From Treponema sp. (GTDB lineage: Bacteria; Spirochaetota; Spirochaetia; Treponematales; Treponemataceae), in contig JAEDFX010000040.1 of NCBI GenBank assembly GCA_016297805.1, forward strand, positions 1 to 19,348: a stretch of DNA of 19,348 nucleotides, in the 5' to 3' direction. Shown here one piece after another: positions 1-7,322 of the stretch. The position numbers and the translations under genes are program-made. Within the stretch, counting starts at the first letter, position 1. Each line of letters opens with the position of its first letter. Under the pieces are notes generated by a model that did no database searches, was not told where the DNA came from, and worked only from the letters and a program-made list of their open reading frames with translations.

Positions 1-171
1 TTCGACTTCCATAATTTCAGTTTCAACTGCTTCTTCACTCTTAGATGGTAATTCATAAAGTTCCATGGGCTTTTCATTGGATAATTCATCACCTAGATTC
101 GAAGGAACATCCTGCCCATACATTGAGACTGCTAAAACTGTTAACGCAAAGGAAACTATTATTTTTTTCAA
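1..171 (-). CDS. Secreted protein of unknown function, 5' part only (TTG start)
   Basis: The reading frame is open from a TTG at 171 to the window edge (57 codons), so only the N-terminus is seen. It starts Met(TTG)-Lys-Lys, runs through a hydrophobic stretch (IIVSFALTVLAVSMYG) and then becomes polar and acidic (QDVPSNLGDEL, later runs of Glu). This is a classical Sec signal peptide; no lipobox cysteine is present, so a periplasmic or outer-membrane protein is more likely than a lipoprotein. An AGGA ribosome binding site lies 7 bases before the TTG. The gene begins 18 bases after the tgt stop on the same strand, so it is probably the next operon member. The ATGs inside the frame lie after the signal peptide, which supports the TTG start. 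The family cannot be identified from this fragment. Confidence 0.7.
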   Translation of the reverse strand, partial: MKKIIVSFALTVLAVSMYGQDVPSNLGDELSNEKPMELYELPSKSEEAVETEIMEVE

Positions 172-189
172 ATCAATATCCTGTCTTTA

Positions 190-1323
190 TTATACACCCT
201 GATGAAATTTTTCAAGAAAATCTTTTCTGTATGCCTCAAATCTATCTTCATTAATTGCAACGCGAATCTCTTTCAGCATTTCATTTAAGAAATAAAGATT
301 ATGATAACTTGCAAGAATCGAGCTTAAGATTTCCTGTTCCTTGAACAAGTGTCGTAAATAACTTCGGGAATAAGTACGGCAAACTTTACAGTTACATTCA
401 GGATCAAGAGGTCCAAAATCGTGAGTCCAGCGTTCCTGTTTAATAGAAAGCATGCCTTTTCGGGTAAAATAAGAACCATTGCGGGCATTTCGGGTTGGCA
501 GAACACAGTCAAACATATCAATTCCGGCCTGAACCGCATCAAGAATATATTCTGGAGTTCCAATTCCCATTACATATTTTGGTTTATCCTCTGGCAGATA
601 CTGAACAGTGTGATTCAGGAAGTGATTGAATTCTTCCGCTGTTTCTCCAACGCTTAATCCTCCAATTGCAATCCCAGGCAATTCCTGAGAAGCAACAAAT
701 TCAGCACTCTTCTGACGCAAATCCTCAAAAAAATTTCCCTGAACAATAGGAAACAACATTCCTTTATACCCCTGTTCTACAGCTTTTTCCCATTCACCCT
801 TTGCCCGTACCAACCAGTCAGAAGTAATTTTCAATGCTTTTTCAGCTTCTTTTCGTTCTACTCCGGCTCCGGTACAAACATCCAGCTGCATCTGAATATC
901 AGAATTAAATTTTACTTGAGTTTGTACTACATTTTCTGGAGTAAACATGTGATAACTTCCATCAATATGACTCTGGAATTTTACTCCCTCAGGATTGATT
1001 TTTCTCAACTTTGAAAGTGAAAATACCTGGAACCCGCCGGAATCTGTAAGAAAATTCTTTTTCCACTGAGAAAATCCATGTAAACCACCAGCTTCCTGAA
1101 TTAAATCTGCACCTGGACGTAAAAATAGATGATATGTATTTGCAAGAATAATTTCAAAATCAATTTCTTCAAGAAAATCCTTAGGCATTGCTTTTACAGT
1201 AGCATTTGTACCTACAGGCATAAAAACAGGAGTCTGAACATCTCCATGAGGAAGATGTAAAGTACCAGTACGAGCTTTTCCATCTGTTGATTTGTGCTTA
1301 ATATCAAATATACTTATAACCAT
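190..1323 (-). CDS. tgt: tRNA-guanine(34) transglycosylase (queuine tRNA-ribosyltransferase)
   Basis: Exchanges guanine 34 for the queuine precursor preQ1 in the anticodon of GUN tRNAs, in the cytoplasm. The 377-residue product has the usual family length. The substrate-pocket motif DSGGFQVFSL lies near residue 95, GGLSVGE near residue 220, and Asp272 in FDCVLPTRNARNG matches the catalytic nucleophile. The zinc site CNCKVC followed by a His about 20 residues later is intact near residues 310-335. A GGAG ribosome binding site sits 7 bases before the ATG. It follows the upstream permease gene by 12 bases and is the fourth gene of the dut-lptF-lptG-tgt run. No yajC or secDF follows it, unlike the common bacterial arrangement; a secreted protein gene does. 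Confidence 0.97.
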   Translation of the reverse strand: MVISIFDIKHKSTDGKARTGTLHLPHGDVQTPVFMPVGTNATVKAMPKDFLEEIDFEIILANTYHLFLRPGADLIQEAGGLHGFSQWKKNFLTDSGGFQVFSLSKLRKINPEGVKFQSHIDGSYHMFTPENVVQTQVKFNSDIQMQLDVCTGAGVERKEAEKALKITSDWLVRAKGEWEKAVEQGYKGMLFPIVQGNFFEDLRQKSAEFVASQELPGIAIGGLSVGETAEEFNHFLNHTVQYLPEDKPKYVMGIGTPEYILDAVQAGIDMFDCVLPTRNARNGSYFTRKGMLSIKQERWTHDFGPLDPECNCKVCRTYSRSYLRHLFKEQEILSSILASYHNLYFLNEMLKEIRVAINEDRFEAYRKDFLEKFHQGV

Positions 1324-1335
1324 AATTACTCCAAA

Positions 1336-2412
1336 TTAAGTTTTACTATATTTAAGCAAAATAATACTTGCAATTGTGTAGAATATTACAGGGAACCAAG
1401 CTCCCATAAACGCAGAAATATATCCATGCTTTGCTAGTACCATTGTAACCATCATTGTTACATAAAACAAAACGGAAGCTGTAATGCAGGAGGCCAGACT
1501 TATAAGCAATACATTTTTTCTTGTTTTTCCAGTTAACCCAATAGAAAGGAAAACTACAATAAAAATAATAAATGGAAAAGCAAATTTCTTATAATACTCA
1601 GACAACTCTTCATTATAAGGTAATCCGGCCTTTTTAAGATGATCTATATAAATTTTTGCATCCTTTGCAGTAACAGACTGAACATCAACATTAGTTTTGC
1701 GGAATATCTCGTAGGATTCAGTCAGCTGGCTTGTAAATTTATCATCAATATCTGTAATAACAATTCCATTTTCCTTTGGCACATATTGAATAGGTGACTG
1801 CAGCTTCCAGACCATTTCATCAGCATTCCATTCCGCAATATTTGAATAAATAATTGCCTGAAGATTTTTTTCTTCATCCCTAAAAAGAAAATATACTCTC
1901 TGCAAACGTTTACGGGCTTCAATATATCGTTCAGCCTTATAAATGATTGTACCGTTATTTGAAATTACGATTACATCATTATTATTTTCATTTGTAACTT
2001 TCTTTAAAAGAATATCCTGCATTGTAGTCTTTTTTTCATAAGTACTTACAACGAATTTATTTTCAAAGGCAAAAAGACCAAAGGTCATTAAAAATGCAAC
2101 TACAAGAAGAGGAAAAGTAAATCTCAGCAGAGAAACCCCAGAAGCAAACATAGCGACAATCTCATTATTAGCATACATATCACTCAATACATAAGATGTA
2201 GAAAACAGGATTGCAACAGGAACCGCATACCATATAGTTTTTGGAACATAATACGCCATAACCATTAAAATATCATGAACAGAACAGTTGTTCTGAAGAT
2301 AGTTTGCAATGTGCATAAACAAATCTACAAGATTCAATACCATTGCAAAAAACAGCATGGCTCCAAAAAATAGAGGAATTACTTTTTTATACAAATATAT
2401 AATAAGCTTCAT
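1336..2412 (-). CDS. lptG: LptF/LptG-family (YjgP/YjgQ) inner-membrane permease
   Basis: A 358-residue polytopic membrane protein of the YjgP/YjgQ family. In Gram-negative bacteria two such proteins form the transmembrane part of the LptB2FG transporter, which extracts lipopolysaccharide from the inner membrane. The layout fits: one N-terminal hydrophobic helix (about residues 10-35), two more near 60-80 and 95-115, a periplasmic domain of about 150 residues, and three C-terminal helices between about 270 and 355. The gene starts 10 bases after the preceding YjgP/YjgQ gene and has an AGG-type ribosome binding site. The F and G subunits resemble each other, so the lptG label rests on gene order and is tentative. 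No lptA, lptB or lptC homologue is in the window. Confidence 0.85.
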   Translation of the reverse strand: MKLIIYLYKKVIPLFFGAMLFFAMVLNLVDLFMHIANYLQNNCSVHDILMVMAYYVPKTIWYAVPVAILFSTSYVLSDMYANNEIVAMFASGVSLLRFTFPLLVVAFLMTFGLFAFENKFVVSTYEKKTTMQDILLKKVTNENNNDVIVISNNGTIIYKAERYIEARKRLQRVYFLFRDEEKNLQAIIYSNIAEWNADEMVWKLQSPIQYVPKENGIVITDIDDKFTSQLTESYEIFRKTNVDVQSVTAKDAKIYIDHLKKAGLPYNEELSEYYKKFAFPFIIFIVVFLSIGLTGKTRKNVLLISLASCITASVLFYVTMMVTMVLAKHGYISAFMGAWFPVIFYTIASIILLKYSKT

Positions 2413-2422
2413 AAGTTCTTGC

Positions 2423-3730
2423 CTACTTCTTTATTAGCTGAATCAAGAAAAATATTCCAAAAAATCCTACAATAAAATTAGGAACCCAGATACACCAGAA
2501 AGCAGGCAATCCGATTTTTTGTACAAAAAGCTGACCCATAATCTGCATTGCCCAGTAAACAACGCAAATAACAAGCCCAAGAAACAATCCTATTGTCTGA
2601 CCATTATGCTTTCCGAACAAAAATGCAATAGAAAAAGCAAGAAAAGCAAAGAAGATTGAGCCAAAAGGAAGCGCGAATTTTTTGTGGAACTCCATTACCC
2701 ATAAATTCAATCGCACTTTTAGACTAGGCTCTTTTTTTGATTCCTCACGCATGCCAATAATTACTTTTGTAAGGTCATAGGTTGTCATTTCTCGGGCAGA
2801 ACGACTTGTTGAACCAAGAATTGTGGAATCGAAGACGTTTAAAATAATTTTTTTTGAATCCATCACATCATAGTTATGACGTTTATCCTTTTTAATAGAA
2901 AGAAGCATAGCATCATTCATATCAAGCTGCATTAAAACACCTTCTTCCTTAGCTCCAATTAAAACTGAATCCCCAGCTACAATAATTCTTTCTTCATCAT
3001 TTTTGGAATCAAACAGAATAATATCTGAAACATTATTTCCCTGAACTTCCCCAATCACCAGGTTTGTATTATCAAGCTTTTTTACACTGTTGGAATCCAA
3101 TTCAATTGATGGTGTAGAATTCATAATTTCACGCATTAATTTATTGTATTTTACAGTTCCAAGAGGAAGGAGATAATCATTTACAAAGAACGAACCAATG
3201 GAAATGGCCATTCCCAGGGCTGCAACAGGTGCAAGAATCCTAAAAAATGAAAAACCGGCAGCACGGAAAATAAGAATTTCGTTACTGCTCATCATTCCAC
3301 CAAGACTCATAAGAAATCCTACAAGAGTAGCAAAAGGTGCAGACTGAGCAATAATGAATGGAAGACTGTACCACATAATGCGCATAACGTCTTTAAATGG
3401 TGCAGATTTTGCCAGTAAATCTTCAACTGTAAGAAGAATCTGATTTACAAAGAAAATCATAAAAAAGAAAAGAAACGCCACCAGAAAATACAAAAATAAA
3501 TCCTTCAGAAGATATTTTATGAGGATATTATTTTTCAACTCACCCTTCTTCAAAACCTTTGTCTGGAAGTTTTCCAGCAAATCTGAAGTCTTTCTTACAG
3601 TTTTTGTATTTGCCAAGACCTTTCCAGAATGACGAAGAGAAATTCTAAATTTTATCCACTTTCTCTGTAAGGGTTCAATAAAAGAGTCAAATTTATACTG
3701 TAAGTTTTTGATGAGCTTTTCTATGTTCAT
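2423..3730 (-). CDS. lptF: LptF/LptG-family (YjgP/YjgQ) inner-membrane permease with N-terminal extension
   Basis: A 435-residue YjgP/YjgQ-family permease and likely partner of the shorter permease immediately downstream. Membrane segments occur near residues 75-100, 120-140 and 160-185, followed by a periplasmic domain (about 190-350) and three C-terminal helices (about 350-430). Residues 1-68 precede the first membrane segment and are rich in Lys and Arg; the partner permease has no such extension. The ATG directly abuts the dut stop (TAAATG), so translation is probably coupled, and there is only a weak GGTG in front of it. Start alternatives inside the extension cannot be excluded, but the precise junction with dut favours the long form. 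The lptF label follows gene order and is tentative. Confidence 0.85.
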   Translation of the reverse strand: MNIEKLIKNLQYKFDSFIEPLQRKWIKFRISLRHSGKVLANTKTVRKTSDLLENFQTKVLKKGELKNNILIKYLLKDLFLYFLVAFLFFFMIFFVNQILLTVEDLLAKSAPFKDVMRIMWYSLPFIIAQSAPFATLVGFLMSLGGMMSSNEILIFRAAGFSFFRILAPVAALGMAISIGSFFVNDYLLPLGTVKYNKLMREIMNSTPSIELDSNSVKKLDNTNLVIGEVQGNNVSDIILFDSKNDEERIIVAGDSVLIGAKEEGVLMQLDMNDAMLLSIKKDKRHNYDVMDSKKIILNVFDSTILGSTSRSAREMTTYDLTKVIIGMREESKKEPSLKVRLNLWVMEFHKKFALPFGSIFFAFLAFSIAFLFGKHNGQTIGLFLGLVICVVYWAMQIMGQLFVQKIGLPAFWCIWVPNFIVGFFGIFFLIQLIKK

Positions 3731-4171
3731 TTATACACCAGTAGAACCGAATCCACCAGCTCCACGCTCTGTATCTGAAAGGGAATCTGTAATTTCAAAA
3801 GAAGCCTGAGTCACAGGAGCAATTACCATCTGGGCAATTCTATCACCAGAGTTGATGACAAAATCCTTTTCACCAAGATTGATTAAAATCACCTTGATTT
3901 CTCCACGATAGTCACTGTCGATTGTGCCAGGTGTATTCAAAACAGTTACGCCATTTTTTGCGGCAAGCCCTGAACGAGGACGAACCTGAACTTCATAGCC
4001 TTCAGGAATTTCAAAAAAGAGACCTGTAGGAATCATGGCATATTTGCCAGCAGGAATTGTTACCGGAGCTTCTACCAGGGCACAGATATCAGCACCAGCA
4101 GCCCCTGCAGTTTTATATTCTGGAACAACAGCCCCAGGATGAGCGATTACTTTAATGTTGATTTTATTCAT
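3731..4171 (-). CDS. dut: Deoxyuridine 5'-triphosphate nucleotidohydrolase
   Basis: Hydrolyses dUTP to dUMP and pyrophosphate, keeping uracil out of DNA and supplying dUMP for thymidylate synthesis. The 146-residue product has the trimeric dUTPase length and all five signature motifs in order: AGAAGADICA (about 22-31), PRSGLAAK (about 65-72), the uracil-binding hairpin around GTIDSDYRGEIKV (about 82-94), GDRIAQMVIAP (about 108-118) and the C-terminal glycine-rich arm RGAGGFGSTG (135-144). It heads a minus-strand operon with two permease genes and tgt. No Shine-Dalgarno sequence precedes the ATG; instead a TATAAT lies 6 bases upstream, suggesting a leaderless transcript. Confidence 0.97.
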   Translation of the reverse strand: MNKINIKVIAHPGAVVPEYKTAGAAGADICALVEAPVTIPAGKYAMIPTGLFFEIPEGYEVQVRPRSGLAAKNGVTVLNTPGTIDSDYRGEIKVILINLGEKDFVINSGDRIAQMVIAPVTQASFEITDSLSDTERGAGGFGSTGV

Positions 4172-4177
4172 AGTTGC

Positions 4178-4206
4178 ATTATAGCAGATTTTAAGGGGAA
4201 ATTATA
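4178..4206 (-). promoter_or_regulatory. Putative dut operon promoter (two TATAAT hexamers)
   Basis: Read on the minus strand, TATAAT occurs at 4183-4178 and again at 4206-4201. The proximal copy ends 6 bases before the dut ATG, so transcription would start at or within the start codon. The distal copy would give a leader of roughly 20 nt, but that leader contains no Shine-Dalgarno sequence. No convincing -35 hexamer is visible for either. Confidence 0.45.
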
Positions 4207-4210
4207 GTAT

Positions 4211-4276
4211 GAACCGCAGATACACGCTGATGAACGCGGATAATAAAAAAAAGATTTCACAGATTCACACAGATAT
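4211..4276. repeat. Direct-unit copy of the CGCAGAT/CACAGAT dispersed repeat
   Basis: Between dut and the antitoxin gene the plus strand reads as near-repeats of about 10 bp: ACCGCAGATA, CACGCTGATG, AACGCGGATA, then an A-rich spacer, then TTTCACAGATT and CACACAGATA. The units match those at 7323-7356 and 7430-7465. It lies immediately upstream of the toxin-antitoxin promoter, at the junction with the dut operon. Confidence 0.6.
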
Positions 4277-4282
4277 TTAAAA

Positions 4283-4320
4283 TGTTTACATTTAATATAC
4301 ATTAGATTATATTGTAAACA
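4283..4320 (+). promoter_or_regulatory. Toxin-antitoxin promoter with palindromic operator
   Basis: A -35 box TTTACA (4285-4290), a 17-bp spacer and a -10 box TATATT (4308-4313) form a good promoter. Overlapping it are two 8-bp arms in inverted orientation, TGTTTACA (4283-4290) and TGTAAACA (4313-4320). Their starts are 30 bp apart, about three helical turns, so two antitoxin dimers on one DNA face could cover the -35 and the -10/+1 regions. This suits autorepression by a ribbon-helix-helix antitoxin. Confidence 0.65.
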
Positions 4321-4339
4321 ACATTATACGGAGGCAAAT

Positions 4340-4645
4340 ATGAACACTAAAACTATGACTGTAGCATTTCGAACTTCCCCAGAAATAAAGACAAAGGCTG
4401 AAGAACTTTTTAATTCTCTTGGAATGAGTCTATCTTCTGCTATTGATATGTTTCTTCATCAGGCTGTAAAAGAAAACCGTTATCCATGTTCTCTTGATTC
4501 AAAAATTGTAGCTGCAAGAATTAATGATATGAGTTCAACCTACCCTGCAGGATTTTTTGATTTGTTCGGTACAGTTCCTGATTTAGAAATGGAAGAACCT
4601 GATGAACTGAATTTTAACCTTGATTCAGAACGGGAGCCATTATGA
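4340..4645 (+). CDS. RelB/DinJ-type ribbon-helix-helix antitoxin
   Basis: A 101-residue protein whose first 50 residues match the RelB/DinJ antitoxin fold: a beta strand TMTVAFRTSPE, then two helices around KAEELFNSLGMSLSSAI and DMFLHQAVKENRYP, ending in the aromatic-Pro turn typical of DinJ. The C-terminal half is acidic (DLEMEEPDELNFNLDSEREP), as expected for the disordered toxin-wrapping tail. A strong GGAGG ribosome binding site lies 5 bases before the ATG. The stop overlaps the toxin start (ATGA), implying translational coupling. DinJ-type antitoxins usually pair with YafQ/RelE-fold toxins, whereas this one precedes a PIN-domain toxin. It probably represses its own promoter through the flanking inverted repeat. 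Confidence 0.85.
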   Translation: MNTKTMTVAFRTSPEIKTKAEELFNSLGMSLSSAIDMFLHQAVKENRYPCSLDSKIVAARINDMSSTYPAGFFDLFGTVPDLEMEEPDELNFNLDSEREPL

Positions 4646-5043
4646 AATATTTTCTTGATACAAATATAATTTCCTACATCATAAAGGGAAAATATCCAAA
4701 AATTATGGATCATCTTAAGAAAGTTCCTGCACAATCAATAGTCATTCCTTCCATAGTAAAAGCCGAACTGGAATTTGGAGCCAGAAATTCAGGAAACTAC
4801 GAAAAAATCATAATTCCATATATGCAGTTTCTCGAACCTTTTGATATTAAAGATTTTGATAATGATTCTGCTTACTTCTACGGCCAGATCCGTCAGGAGC
4901 TTACAGAAAAAGGAACACTTGTAGGTCCTAACGATTTATGTATAGCCGCAATCGTCCTTGCAAACAACGGAACACTTATTACTCACAATACAAAAGAATT
5001 TTCCCGAATAGAAGATTTACGCATAGAAGATTGGACTGAATAA
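4642..5043 (+). CDS. vapC: VapC-type PIN-domain ribonuclease toxin
   Basis: A 133-residue PIN-domain protein of typical VapC length. Metal-binding acidic residues are visible: Asp6 in FLDTN, Glu42 in KAELEFG and Asp98 in GPNDLCIAA. The C-terminal segment LITHNTKEFSRIEDL followed by RIEDW is diagnostic of the VapC/MvpA group. Family members are Mg2+-dependent ribonucleases that often cleave initiator tRNA or the 23S sarcin-ricin loop; this target is not predictable here. A GGGAG ribosome binding site inside the antitoxin gene and the 4-base ATGA overlap support the start. It runs convergently toward pnp, with one hairpin between them. All catalytic acids are present, so the toxin is probably active. 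Confidence 0.93.
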   Translation: MKYFLDTNIISYIIKGKYPKIMDHLKKVPAQSIVIPSIVKAELEFGARNSGNYEKIIIPYMQFLEPFDIKDFDNDSAYFYGQIRQELTEKGTLVGPNDLCIAAIVLANNGTLITHNTKEFSRIEDLRIEDWTE

Positions 5044-5080
5044 AAAAAAAACGCAGACAACCAAAAAGTCATCTGCGTTT
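5042..5080 (-). terminator. Intrinsic terminator of pnp, built on an AAACGCAGA/TCTGCGTTT stem
   Basis: A perfect 9-bp inverted repeat AAACGCAGA (5049-5057) and TCTGCGTTT (5072-5080) encloses a 14-base loop. On the minus strand the stem is followed by ten T residues (complement of 5042-5051), a strong intrinsic terminator for transcription leaving pnp. On the plus strand no T-run follows, so vapC termination would be weaker. The same stem recurs after purC at 17146-17177. Confidence 0.85.
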
Positions 5081-5160
5081 ATGGCAAAGGCCGTCAATTC
5101 TAACACCACCGTCAGTTTCTTGTACCTTTGCCTGTAGTATCACTTCGTAAAACTACTTTA

Positions 5161-7269
5161 TTATTTCTTTTCTTCTTCCAAGGCGTCGATATAAGACAAG
5201 TTCAAGCGGCCCTGTTTGTCAACTTCAAGAAGCTTTACAGGAATCTGCTGTCCTTCTGAAAGAACGTCTGTTACCTTGCTTACGCGCTGGCGTGAAAGTT
5301 TAGAAATGTGGCACAAACCTTCTTTCCCAGGGAGGATTTCAATGAATGCGCCGAATTCCATAATACGTTTAACTGTACCCTGATAGATTGTTCCAACTTC
5401 TGGATCTTCAGTAATGCCTTTAACAGCTTTTTTAGCAGCTTCAGCAGCAATACCAGTTTTTCCGTAAATTGTAACTGTACCATCATCATCAGTGTTGATT
5501 GTTACACCGTACTGAGTGCACAAAGCTTTTACGTTCTTTCCGCCTGGTCCAATCAAAGCACCAATCTTGTCTACAGGAATCTTCATTGTAAGAATCTGTG
5601 GTGCCCGTGGAGAAAGTGGTGCTGGCTTGTCGATACATTCCTTCATTTTTCCCAAAATGTGCATACGACCTGCACGAGCCTGTTCCATAGCTTTCTTCAT
5701 GATTTCAGTAGTAACACCAGCAATCTTAATATCCATCTGGAAACCAGTAATACCGTCTTCTGTACCTGCTACCTTAAAGTCCATATCACCAAGGTGATCT
5801 TCTTCACCAAGGATATCAGAAAGAATTGCATAACGTCCATATGGATTGTCTCCTTCTGGTTCTGTAATAAGGCCCATAGCAATACCAGCTACCATTTTCT
5901 TCATTGGTACACCAGCAGCCAACATAGAAAGACAACCACCACAAGTAGAAGCCTGTGAAGAAGAACCGTTAGATTCCATAATTTCAGAAACTACACGAAC
6001 AGTGTATGGGAATTCTTCGCGGCTTGGAACCATAGCTGCCAATGAACGGCGAGCCAAGTTTCCGTGACCAATTTCACGACGACCTGTTGTTAATTTTCCT
6101 GTTTCACCAACTGAGTATGGTGGGAAGTTATAATGAAGGATGAAGTGTTCTGAGCGGTCTCCATCAATATCATCATAAGTCTGTTCATCCATTGCAGTAC
6201 CAAGAGTACATACTGCCAAAGACTGAGTTTCACCACGTGTAAACAAAGCAGAGCCGTGGGGAGTTGGAAGAACGTTAATTTCACAAGAGATTGGACGGAT
6301 TTCATCAGTCTTACGACCATCAATACGAACACCTTCATCAATAATTGATTTACGAAGAAGTTTGTACTGAATATCATCCATCAAAGTCATGAACAGTTTA
6401 GCCTGAATTGGGTCAGCCAACTGTTCTGCATATTTTTCAGAAACCTGTTTGATTACTTTAGAAATTGCAATACCGCGGTTCTGTTTTCCATCCTGGAAGC
6501 AAGCTTCTTTAAGGAGAGGAGTTGCTTCAGCTTCAATTGCTTCAGCATTGTCCAAAGTTACATCAAGTGGGTTCAAAGGAAGCTTTTCTTTTCCAGCTTT
6601 CTTTACCAATTCTTCCTGCAAGAGACACATATCAGTAATGAACTTCTGAGCCTTTTCCAAAGCACCAAGCATCAATTCTTCAGAAACTTCGTTAGCACCA
6701 CCTTCTACCATTGTGAAACCGTCTTTTGTTCCGGCAACAACAATTTCAAGGTCACCCTTTTCAATCTGTTCGAATGTTGGGTTAATAATATATTCGCCGT
6801 TCAAATATCCAACGCGACAAGCAGCAACTGGACCGTGGAATGGAATATCAGAAATACATGTAGCAGCTGAAGCAGCGATAACAGCAAGAATATCCTGAGT
6901 GTGAACACCATCAGCAGAAACACAAGTTGGAACAATCTGCAATTCATGACCAAATGATGGTTCAAAAAGAGGACGCATTGGACGGTCAATAAGACGAGAA
7001 ACCAAGATTTCTTTATCCTTTGGACGACCTTCACGTTTTACAAAGCCACCAGGTATTTTACCAGCAGCATAGAATTTTTCATTGTACTCAACAGTAACAG
7101 GTACAAAATCCTGACCTTCTGTTACATTTGAAGAAGCACAAATAGTTGCAATAACAGCTGCTCCGCCCCACTGAGCGTAAACACAACCATTAGCCTGTTT
7201 ACCGATTTTTCCTGTTTCAAGGATGAGTTCGGCATCTCCCAGTTGATAAGTTACTCTTTCGATAGACAT
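5161..7269 (-). CDS. pnp: Polyribonucleotide nucleotidyltransferase (PNPase)
   Basis: Phosphorolytic 3'-to-5' exoribonuclease in mRNA decay and small-RNA turnover; forms a ring trimer. The 702-residue product has the standard layout: a first RNase PH core (about 10-140), a helical linker, a second RNase PH core (about 320-540) with TGRREIGHGNLARRSL and the catalytic stretch GDMDFKVAGTEDGITGFQMD, a KH domain with IGPGGKNVKAL (about 555-615), and an S1 domain (about 625-695, GTVKRIMEFGAFIEILPGKEGL). An AGGAG ribosome binding site is 9 bases before the ATG. It normally follows rpsO; here a GH27 gene and a rhodanese gene intervene. A perfect inverted repeat lies just upstream of the ribosome binding site. 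Confidence 0.98.
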   Translation of the reverse strand: MSIERVTYQLGDAELILETGKIGKQANGCVYAQWGGAAVIATICASSNVTEGQDFVPVTVEYNEKFYAAGKIPGGFVKREGRPKDKEILVSRLIDRPMRPLFEPSFGHELQIVPTCVSADGVHTQDILAVIAASAATCISDIPFHGPVAACRVGYLNGEYIINPTFEQIEKGDLEIVVAGTKDGFTMVEGGANEVSEELMLGALEKAQKFITDMCLLQEELVKKAGKEKLPLNPLDVTLDNAEAIEAEATPLLKEACFQDGKQNRGIAISKVIKQVSEKYAEQLADPIQAKLFMTLMDDIQYKLLRKSIIDEGVRIDGRKTDEIRPISCEINVLPTPHGSALFTRGETQSLAVCTLGTAMDEQTYDDIDGDRSEHFILHYNFPPYSVGETGKLTTGRREIGHGNLARRSLAAMVPSREEFPYTVRVVSEIMESNGSSSQASTCGGCLSMLAAGVPMKKMVAGIAMGLITEPEGDNPYGRYAILSDILGEEDHLGDMDFKVAGTEDGITGFQMDIKIAGVTTEIMKKAMEQARAGRMHILGKMKECIDKPAPLSPRAPQILTMKIPVDKIGALIGPGGKNVKALCTQYGVTINTDDDGTVTIYGKTGIAAEAAKKAVKGITEDPEVGTIYQGTVKRIMEFGAFIEILPGKEGLCHISKLSRQRVSKVTDVLSEGQQIPVKLLEVDKQGRLNLSYIDALEEEKK

Positions 7270-7284
7270 ATAATTTTTCTCCTA

Positions 7285-7309
7285 CATATTTCACTACATC
7301 CGAAATATG
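7285..7309 (-). promoter_or_regulatory. Perfect inverted repeat in the pnp leader
   Basis: CATATTTC (7285-7292) and GAAATATG (7302-7309) form an 8-bp perfect stem with a 9-base loop, ending two bases before the AGGAG of pnp. PNPase expression is controlled through a leader hairpin in enterobacteria, so an RNA role is plausible, but it could also be a DNA operator. No clear promoter hexamers are seen upstream. Confidence 0.4.
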
Positions 7310-7322
7310 CTTTTTATTTTTT

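Noticed and set aside
4211..4276. CRISPR-like array
   Set aside because: Units of about 10 bp without unique spacers of constant length are not a CRISPR array; no cas gene is present.
5070..5150. Short coding-like stretch and GGCAAAGG/CCTTTGCC inverted repeat downstream of pnp
   Set aside because: The minus strand can be read as about 30 residues without a stop, but there is no start site or recognisable family, and the inverted repeat has a 34-base loop. It is treated as pnp 3' untranslated sequence.
5308..5958. 216-codon plus-strand open frame inside pnp
   Set aside because: It is antisense to the catalytic core of a well-supported pnp gene. Its composition (rich in Ser, Asn, Phe, Cys) is that of a mirror frame, and it has no ribosome binding site or family similarity.
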